The position numbers and the translations under genes were made by a program. Shown piece by piece: positions 44,724 through 50,714 of a stretch of DNA of 50,714 nucleotides. This DNA comes from an uncultured Saprospiraceae bacterium. GTDB taxonomy: Bacteria; Bacteroidota; Bacteroidia; Chitinophagales; Saprospiraceae. The notes below the pieces were generated by a model that was not told where the DNA came from, did not search any database, and worked only from the letters and a program-made list of their open reading frames with translations. Within the stretch, counting starts at the first letter, position 1. Every line of letters starts with the position of its first letter. The stretch covers positions 1 to 50,714 of the forward strand of contig CALLAE010000094.1 of the NCBI GenBank assembly GCA_938002665.1, read 5' to 3'.

Positions 44724-46952
44724 GTGTTAAAATCATTTTTGCGAATCATCTTTCTATTGTCAGCATGTTCTTATGTTTTCTCACAAGAAGTAGTTGTAAA
44801 ATATAACGAAGCGAATAATATAGCTGGAATAATATATGATGATATTAAAAGACCAAAAACGTCTGAAAGATCAAGAATTCTATCTTATCCAGCTACTGGT
44901 AGTTATTCTCCAACACATTACGCTAATCCGCCTTTAGGCATAGACAAGAATGTAGGAGCTTGCAATTATCTCTACTTTCCGACGGATGGGAAATTGATGC
45001 CAGGAAAGCAGTATAACCTGAAACTCAAAATAAAATTTGATGAAAGTTACGATGGGATGTCCTTTTATCAAGATAATTTTGGAATTGCTCTGACCACTGA
45101 TTTGTATCCCAATTCATTTCCATCCTACTGGGGTCTTTGGGATCACACAAATGAATCTTTAGGCCTTTTTGAAGGTGGCAGAATAATCGAAATAGAGCAA
45201 GAATTCAGACCTTTATGCACATCTAAGTATATTGTACTTGGCGTATTCAGAAATAGTGAGTTGGAGCACCTCCACTGTTTTATGTGCTATTACCCATTCG
45301 AAGTATATGAGCTAAGTGTTACAGAATCCATTAACCCAAATAAAGCTTGCAAGTATTTTGGTGATGCTTTCAAGAAAGAGGAGCAAAAGGACTTCACAAA
45401 AAAGGAGTACAATATTTATTTTGAGAGTGGATCGTCGCAAATTTCCCCCTTGTACTATATGCTCATTGATTCTCTCAGCAATAAATTAAAATCTTCAAAT
45501 GAAATAGTAGCACTAATGGGTCATACGGATATGAGTGGCAATGATAATGTAAAGCTAGGTGCTGCTAGGAACGCTGTCGTAAAATCAGCCTTAGTCAGAG
45601 GCGGTGTAGATTCTTCCAGAATTAAATTGTATAACCTTGCCGATAACCAGGCTGCTGATTACATCTTGAATACTGATCGACGTGTAGAACTAAGTCTAGT
45701 CAGAGGAGAGGAACACAGAAAAATATATGAAGAAGCTCTGTCAGCAATAAGAATTAAGAACTACCCCTCCGCACATAAATTACTTTGTAATTCTTGGCTA
45801 GAAAAAGTTCCACCTAAAAAGGCTTTGACGGCAATTTTCGATTGTTGGGCTGATGAAGAAAGAGAAATTTTTTTAAAAAAAGAACTGCTAAGAAGAGTGA
45901 GATCTAAATTCTACGGGAAAAGAGCTTTGAATTTTACACTAGATTCTCTTCACCATGAATGGCTAAAAGGTCGAGGCCTTGAAGCCCAGCTCAGTATGCT
46001 CCGTATGCCAACCTCAGATCATAACTGCAGTTTTAATACTGATATTCTAAGAGACTCTTTACTAAGAAATGAAGCAGACAAAATCTACCTGAGTGAGGGC
46101 TTTCCTCAGCGTGGTAAAGTAGGGCCCAAGGTAAGTCAAGTGCTGCCAGAATTAATCTTGACTAGTGATAATCCAGTTTATCTTGCAACCTACCTTCCCA
46201 AATTCAAGACGGCCTGTGAACTTAAAGAGTTAGAGTGGCCTTACTATGCTAGACTCTATGATAAGATAAGCATCCTGAAAAGTGGACTTCAGCGGTATGG
46301 GACTCAGATGATTTGGGGCAAAACACCTCCTGTTCCTCTCCATCCTTTTGAAAATCCTGAGCTAGTGGATGAATATCGTAGACAAGTCAAACTTGCTCCT
46401 TTTACAAAGCATACTTCAGTCTACCATAATGATAAGCAAGTAATAATAGATAAGGAATTGGTCAAGCAATTGAACAATATTTACATAGCTGATCAGTTCT
46501 ATCGAAATCAAGTCCATACTTTAACCAGGAATTTCCCTAAGATGGATGAAACAGATTCATTGAACCAAATCCAGGTGAGGAAAATTCTAGACGAACGAGG
46601 ATGGCTAGGACCAGAAGTAGTAGGCGAAAGAGGAAATGCAACTCTGTTTTTAGTAATACAACATGCAGATTTAGAAACTCAAATCAAATATTTGCCTATG
46701 ATGCGAAAGGCGGTATCTAAAGGAAATGCGAGAGGACGAGATTTAGCCTTGCTAGAAGATAGAGTAGCACTTGGCCAAGGCAAGCAACAAATTTATGGAA
46801 GCCAAATTTGGGAAAATAAGGAAACTGGCTTGCCTTATGTTGCTCCATTGAGAGATCCTGAAAATGTAAACCAAAGGAGAAAAGAAATCGGATTAATGCC
46901 TATAGAGCTGTATTTAAGGAGATGGAAGATTGAGTGGAGAGATGGAAAATGA
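44724..46952 (+). CDS. OmpA-domain protein with C-terminal DUF6624 region
   Basis: A 742-residue protein. The start is GTG at 44724, opening a signal peptide (LRIIFLLSACSYVFSQE). Residues ~30-210 are beta-rich with paired Cys. Residues ~225-330 form an OmpA C-terminal domain (YNIYFESGSSQISPLYYMLI, VALMGHTDMSGNDN, NTDRRVELSLV), which binds peptidoglycan. The last ~230 residues resemble DUF6624 (DERGWLGPEVVGERG, LVIQHADLETQIKYLPMM, LEDRVALGQGKQQIYGSQ). It probably tethers to the cell wall; the DUF6624 role is unknown. Confidence 0.8.
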   Translation: MLKSFLRIIFLLSACSYVFSQEVVVKYNEANNIAGIIYDDIKRPKTSERSRILSYPATGSYSPTHYANPPLGIDKNVGACNYLYFPTDGKLMPGKQYNLKLKIKFDESYDGMSFYQDNFGIALTTDLYPNSFPSYWGLWDHTNESLGLFEGGRIIEIEQEFRPLCTSKYIVLGVFRNSELEHLHCFMCYYPFEVYELSVTESINPNKACKYFGDAFKKEEQKDFTKKEYNIYFESGSSQISPLYYMLIDSLSNKLKSSNEIVALMGHTDMSGNDNVKLGAARNAVVKSALVRGGVDSSRIKLYNLADNQAADYILNTDRRVELSLVRGEEHRKIYEEALSAIRIKNYPSAHKLLCNSWLEKVPPKKALTAIFDCWADEEREIFLKKELLRRVRSKFYGKRALNFTLDSLHHEWLKGRGLEAQLSMLRMPTSDHNCSFNTDILRDSLLRNEADKIYLSEGFPQRGKVGPKVSQVLPELILTSDNPVYLATYLPKFKTACELKELEWPYYARLYDKISILKSGLQRYGTQMIWGKTPPVPLHPFENPELVDEYRRQVKLAPFTKHTSVYHNDKQVIIDKELVKQLNNIYIADQFYRNQVHTLTRNFPKMDETDSLNQIQVRKILDERGWLGPEVVGERGNATLFLVIQHADLETQIKYLPMMRKAVSKGNARGRDLALLEDRVALGQGKQQIYGSQIWENKETGLPYVAPLRDPENVNQRRKEIGLMPIELYLRRWKIEWRDGK

Positions 46953-46982
46953 AATTATTGAAATATTAAGTTAGAATAACCC

Positions 46983-47699
46983 TTGCAAGCACTAAATAAA
47001 GTTCCAAGAATAAAATGTTACAGCTGCATGAGACCTTCAAGCTCATGTATATGTAAACATGTTAATCCTATCCATTCCAAGACTCGGTTTGTTCTTCTTA
47101 TGCACCCGAAGGAGTACAAAAAAGAAAGGAATGGAACTGGGCATATGACAAAACTTCAACTAGAAAATTCTGAGATTATTGTTGGAGTTGATTTTTCTGA
47201 TAATGCACGTGTAAATGAAATATTGGAGAATGAAAAGAATTCCTTTTTACTATATCCAGGGAAAGATAATTTCAATTTATCGTTAAGAAAAAGCTCCGAA
47301 ACTTTATCAGTTATGGGTAGCAATCCCTATCTCTTCATTCTCGATGGCACCTGGCCTTGCGCCCGCAAAATGCTTAAGTTGAGTAAGAACTTACAACGAC
47401 TAAAAAGAGTGAGTTTCGACAATAGAATAAAATCAAAATTTATCATCAAGCAGCAGCCTGCTTCTCTTTGTCTAAGTACCATTGAGTCAGTCTATACTGT
47501 TTTAAATTTACTTAAGGAAAGTGGCGTAGAGCAATGTGATACGGGGGCCTTTCTGCTTCCTTTTGAAAAGATGATTGAGTACCAAGTCGAATGTATCCTT
47601 GATCCGAATAACAATAGCTATCGTGAAGGTATGCGACGTGAGCTTATTCCTAAGAACAGGTATAAACAAAATCCACTAATCAGTATTTTCTACGAATAA
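46983..47699 (+). CDS. DTW-domain tRNA aminocarboxypropyltransferase-like protein
   Basis: A 238-residue protein. TTG 46983 is the only start that includes the zinc motif CYSCMRPSSSCICK (Cys12, 15, 22, 24). The signature LDGTWPCARKML is the DTW motif in its DGTW form. The family (TapT/YfiP, Tsr3-related) transfers the aminocarboxypropyl group from SAM to uridine in tRNA. Activity here is inferred from the family. It lies 30 bp after the OmpA-DUF6624 gene. Confidence 0.88.
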   Translation: MQALNKVPRIKCYSCMRPSSSCICKHVNPIHSKTRFVLLMHPKEYKKERNGTGHMTKLQLENSEIIVGVDFSDNARVNEILENEKNSFLLYPGKDNFNLSLRKSSETLSVMGSNPYLFILDGTWPCARKMLKLSKNLQRLKRVSFDNRIKSKFIIKQQPASLCLSTIESVYTVLNLLKESGVEQCDTGAFLLPFEKMIEYQVECILDPNNNSYREGMRRELIPKNRYKQNPLISIFYE

Positions 47700-47745
47700 A
47701 GAATTATCTGGTTGATTTAGAAGCGGTTTTGATTTTAGTCACATT

Positions 47746-48588
47746 CTATTTCTGAAAATCTTTTAGGTAATATCCCGACTCATCTATAAGATGTAGTGCC
47801 TTCATTCCATAATGAAAATCTCTAACCCCTGCTTCTACCTTCCCCAGACTACTCACTGGATTTTTAAATTCTACTTTCGTCGCATAACTCTTAAGTTCAG
47901 TACCCTTCTGAAAAATAATCTGGCCATCCACTAGCTGTAGCGCAGAATTTTCTATCGGGTAATTTCTCAGCCAAGTGCCATATTCATCAAATACTTTGAC
48001 CTTCTTGCTGTCGTACAAATAGACAACTTGATCTCCTACTTTTATTTTAGGAGAAAAGTCTTCAAAACCATAAGCGTATAATTCGTTAGAGCTCAATACT
48101 GACTCTCCGCTTTGATTTATTTTTATGAGCTTGACATTGACGGGATCATAGATCCAGATGAAATTATCTCTGGATAAGGCGACGCCTTGCACATCCCAGT
48201 AGCCTAGGCCTTCGAGATCTAGTTTCATTATTTCTGACAGAGTATTATCTAGAAATAGAATCTGATAATAATCCCCGAAGTAGACTAAGATTTTTTGTGG
48301 ATTTGTAACATCTAGTTGGCTGATGTTTCCCAGACGCTTGGAGGAAAACCTGAATAGAATTTCTTTGCCTTTTAGTTTGATGATTTCATTGGCAGAATTG
48401 ACTAGATAGGTATAACCTAGTTTGTCTACTTCTAGAATCTTGTAGTCTCCTTTGCTGAGATAATTTATAGGTACCTGCGTAGTGTCTGATTCTTGTATTA
48501 GTGGTTTTTTGGCCTGACAAGAAGAAAGGGTGGCGCTGTAGCAGAAGACGAGTAAGAGATAATATTTTATACAGTCCTTTGCTTTCAT
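47746..48588 (-). CDS. Lipoprotein of unknown function, beta-propeller-like
   Basis: A 280-residue protein with lipoprotein signal ending LSSC (Cys24). The rest is regular beta strand text with repeated F/L-D-x-x-G-x-x-L turns (KILEVDKLGYTYLVNSANEI, NFIWIYDPVNVKLIKINQSG, KVKVFDEYGTWLRNY), as in NHL- or WD-like propellers. I do not recognise a specific family. Its start shares one base with the lpxH stop (TAATG), so translation is coupled. A role at the outer membrane next to lipid A synthesis is a possibility only. Confidence 0.75.
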   Translation of the reverse strand: MKAKDCIKYYLLLVFCYSATLSSCQAKKPLIQESDTTQVPINYLSKGDYKILEVDKLGYTYLVNSANEIIKLKGKEILFRFSSKRLGNISQLDVTNPQKILVYFGDYYQILFLDNTLSEIMKLDLEGLGYWDVQGVALSRDNFIWIYDPVNVKLIKINQSGESVLSSNELYAYGFEDFSPKIKVGDQVVYLYDSKKVKVFDEYGTWLRNYPIENSALQLVDGQIIFQKGTELKSYATKVEFKNPVSSLGKVEAGVRDFHYGMKALHLIDESGYYLKDFQK

Positions 48589-49334
48589 TAAGAGAATTTC
48601 TTGAGTTCTACCTTGCCCTGATGATAGATGACATAGGTATTATGGTTTATCCAGTCACCACAATTAATATAACGTGCAGGGGCCTCAGATAATTCATGAT
48701 CTATAGGTAAATGTCTATGCCCAAAAATATAGTAGTCTACTGCATTACTTTTCAGATGCTTTTCGCAGAACTGTACCAGCCACTCCTTTTCTGCACCTAG
48801 AAATAGATTCTGTTCATCCTGTGAGTCTCTACTTGTCTTGCTCATCCGTTGCATAAGACCTATTCCAAAGTTAGGATGCAGCCTGGCAAAGAGCCACTGG
48901 TTTATCTTGCTTCTGAATACTTTCTTGATGAACTTATAGCCATGATCTCCAGGCCCTAGGCCATCGCCATGCCCGAGAAAAAACTTCTGACCTCCCAGCT
49001 CTCGTAGGATGGGCTCGCGATAGATATTAGCGCCGATTTCGTTTTCCAGATAATCAAACATCCACATGTCATGATTGCCTGTGAAGATATGGAGGGGGAT
49101 ATCTCTTTCGGTAAACTGGGAGAGCTTAGCCAGCACTCTCACGAAGCCCTTTGGCACAACCTTCTTATACTCAAACCAGTAATCAAAGAGGTCTCCTAGG
49201 ATGTAGAGCTCCGCAGCGTCTTCTAGTATAGAATCCAGCCATCGGATTATTCTATCCTCCCTCTGACGACTCGTGCCAGAAGCACTGTCTAGACCTAGAT
49301 GAAAATCTGAAGCAAAGTAAATCGGTTTGGTCAC
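48588..49334 (-). CDS. lpxH: UDP-2,3-diacylglucosamine diphosphatase
   Basis: A 248-residue metallophosphoesterase that makes lipid X in lipid A synthesis. Motifs in order are ASDFHLG, LGDLFDYWFEY, TGNHDMWMF, GHGDGLGPGD and FGHRHLP. GDLFDYW and the FIKKVFRS-type helical insert separate LpxH from generic phosphoesterases. Peripheral to the inner membrane. The product confirms that the host has a Gram-negative outer membrane. Confidence 0.92.
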   Translation of the reverse strand: MTKPIYFASDFHLGLDSASGTSRQREDRIIRWLDSILEDAAELYILGDLFDYWFEYKKVVPKGFVRVLAKLSQFTERDIPLHIFTGNHDMWMFDYLENEIGANIYREPILRELGGQKFFLGHGDGLGPGDHGYKFIKKVFRSKINQWLFARLHPNFGIGLMQRMSKTSRDSQDEQNLFLGAEKEWLVQFCEKHLKSNAVDYYIFGHRHLPIDHELSEAPARYINCGDWINHNTYVIYHQGKVELKKFS

Positions 49335-49372
49335 TGCCTTAGGTAGCTTTTATAGAGATATAGTAGAGTAGC

Positions 49373-49909
49373 TTAGTTAGCTTCTACAAAACGCTGGTCC
49401 ACTTCCATAATGGTACCACAGTTGCCACATTTTCTGAGATCCTCTGAAGCATAGTAATCTTTGAATCGTGGCAAAAAATCTTTTTCTATGTTGTTCAGTT
49501 TGAAATAAGACTCATGGAGCTTATTGTTGCAGTTATCACAGTACCACTGCAGACCATCGGTTTCGGTACCTGTTCTTTTAAGTTCTACGACTAGGCCGAT
49601 ACTGCCCTCAGAACGCATAGGAGAGTGCGGCACCTTGGCAGGGAGTAAGAACATTTCTCCTTCCTTGATCGGGACATCTATGGCTTTGCCATCTTCTTGG
49701 ATTCTGACAACAATATCTCCTTCTAGCTGATAGAAGAGTTCTTCTGTCTCGTTATAGTGAAAGTCTTTTCTGGCATTAGGACCAGCCACTATCATGACTA
49801 CATAATCACCAGCATCTTTATATAGGTTTCTATTACCCACAGGCGGCTTGAGCTCGTGTCTGTGTTCGTCTATCCATTTTTGGAGATTAAAAGGTTTTGC
49901 TATAGCCAT
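49373..49909 (-). CDS. nbaC: 3-hydroxyanthranilate 3,4-dioxygenase
   Basis: A 178-residue cupin that opens 3-hydroxyanthranilate in the kynurenine pathway towards quinolinate and NAD. The iron ligands are His51, Glu57 and His95, with substrate-binding Arg47 and Arg99 in place. The second, rubredoxin-like iron site is complete: Cys124, Cys127, Cys161 and Cys164. These positions agree closely with characterised bacterial enzymes. No other kynurenine gene lies in the window. Confidence 0.95.
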   Translation of the reverse strand: MAIAKPFNLQKWIDEHRHELKPPVGNRNLYKDAGDYVVMIVAGPNARKDFHYNETEELFYQLEGDIVVRIQEDGKAIDVPIKEGEMFLLPAKVPHSPMRSEGSIGLVVELKRTGTETDGLQWYCDNCNNKLHESYFKLNNIEKDFLPRFKDYYASEDLRKCGNCGTIMEVDQRFVEAN

Positions 49910-49978
49910 AGGTAGTTATCTTTTTTGCCAAGATAGGGATATAGTTAGAAATAAGCTAGAGGGGTATTCTCAAATATT

Positions 49979-50714
49979 TCAGGCAGTTTCTAGATGGAAG
50001 ACTGTTATCTCAGGCCTGACATTAAAGCGTACTTGCCATAAGTGACCTAGAGCTCTGTTAATATAGAGACTACGTCCATCTTCTAGGTCTATGACGCCAG
50101 CACTGTATTTTTTGTTTTTTACAGGCAGCATGGGAGGCGTTAGGAAGGGCGCTTTGCACTGACCTCCATGTGTATGGCCTGCTAAGATCCACCCCTGGTA
50201 ATCACTCCAGATAGGCAGATCGCAGACGTCTGGGTTATGGCAGAGCACTAGATGAGCCTTAGTATGATCCAGATTTTGGAAGACGGGCTGAGGCTTAAAA
50301 TTAGTGCCCCAGTAATCATCTAGACCTATGATGTTGAGTCCATTAAAATTTCTGGCTTCGTTTCTCAGGACAGTGATGCCGACACTGCTGAGCTCTTGTA
50401 TTACCTTATCCGCTACTGTCTGCTGTGACCAGGCGATACCATAGTCGTGATTTCCTAGAATGGCTGCTGTGCCGAGTCGGCCTTTTACAGCAGAGCCTAG
50501 CACTTCTTTGAGCTGGAGTAGTTGCTTGTCATCTTGGTAACTGATATAGTCACCGGTGTAGACGACATAGTCTGGCTGGAAGGTTTGTGCTTTTTGAAGA
50601 GAAGAGATCAGGTATTTATAATCAAATCTATTTCCGACATGCATATCACTGATCTGCATCAAGGTCTTACCTGCTAATGCTGTGGGTAGCTGCTTTATAG
50701 CTAAGGGCTGATGG
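49979..50714 (-). CDS. Metallophosphoesterase (5' end outside window)
   Basis: At least 245 residues. The frame is open to the window edge with coding-like sequence ahead of the first internal ATG (KQLPTALAGKTLMQISDMHVG), so the true start lies beyond 50714. Motifs are ISDMHVG, YTGDYIS, LGNHDYG and AGHTHGGQ, a calcineurin-like phosphoesterase of the YkuE type. Upstream membrane segments are usual for these proteins. Substrate unknown. Confidence 0.88.
   Translation of the reverse strand, partial: HQPLAIKQLPTALAGKTLMQISDMHVGNRFDYKYLISSLQKAQTFQPDYVVYTGDYISYQDDKQLLQLKEVLGSAVKGRLGTAAILGNHDYGIAWSQQTVADKVIQELSSVGITVLRNEARNFNGLNIIGLDDYWGTNFKPQPVFQNLDHTKAHLVLCHNPDVCDLPIWSDYQGWILAGHTHGGQCKAPFLTPPMLPVKNKKYSAGVIDLEDGRSLYINRALGHLWQVRFNVRPEITVFHLETA

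Overview
The window is a chromosomal segment of a Bacteroidota bacterium, most likely from the Saprospiraceae/Lewinella-like part of the phylum. Support comes from several proteins with type IX secretion system (T9SS) C-terminal sorting domains, a LytS/LytTR pair with a Y_Y_Y-type sensor, a PorT-type beta-barrel, DUF6624, a histone-H1-like lysine tail, and promoters of the Bacteroidota type (TTTG or TTG, about 20 bp, then TAnnTTTG). Shine-Dalgarno sequences are mostly absent. I found no CRISPR array, rRNA operon or intact insertion sequence.

Layout. 1-2111: a large secreted repeat protein (minus strand), cut by the window edge just short of its stop. 2.4-7.9 kb: a minus-strand run of rhomboid protease, endonuclease/exonuclease/phosphatase, cysS, M28 lipoprotein and an Omp28-like T9SS protein. 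8.1-10.5 kb: a LytS/LytTR two-component pair. 10.5-12.1 kb: two small unusual basic proteins and tRNA-Val. 12.2-15.5 kb: a plus-strand run of NUDIX, AlkA-like glycosylase, aspartoacylase-like, acidic protein and beta-barrel. 15.6-19.0 kb: an accessory island with an AbiF-like HEPN abortive-infection gene, a decayed tyrosine recombinase and a frameshifted orphan gene, followed by tRNA-Asn. 19.4-25.9 kb: a TPR protein and a minus-strand operon of panC, panD, a flippase-like protein, rfaE2, Nif3 and a zinc-ribbon protein. 26.2-36.1 kb: housekeeping genes recQ, aroQ, rnpA, rpmH, rho, serS, tandem zinc peptidases and frr. 36.3-42.7 kb: a peroxide-defence locus of katG, divergent oxyR and a di-heme peroxidase fused to secreted repeats. 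42.7-50.7 kb: a T9SS gene remnant, a sialidase-like lipoprotein, an OmpA-DUF6624 protein, a DTW protein, an orphan lipoprotein, lpxH, nbaC and a truncated metallophosphoesterase.

Most interesting points. First, the AbiF-like HEPN gene has a leader with a promoter-like box, a strong hairpin and a T-tract, so a short RNA may be made ahead of the toxin. Second, a CCP/MauG-type di-heme peroxidase is fused to eleven two-cysteine repeats and a T9SS domain directly after oxyR and katG, and the same repeat family recurs in the truncated protein at the left edge. Third, several decayed genes lie in apparent gaps: an integrase whose catalytic Arg codon has become TGA, and a shrunken T9SS protein at 42681-43040.
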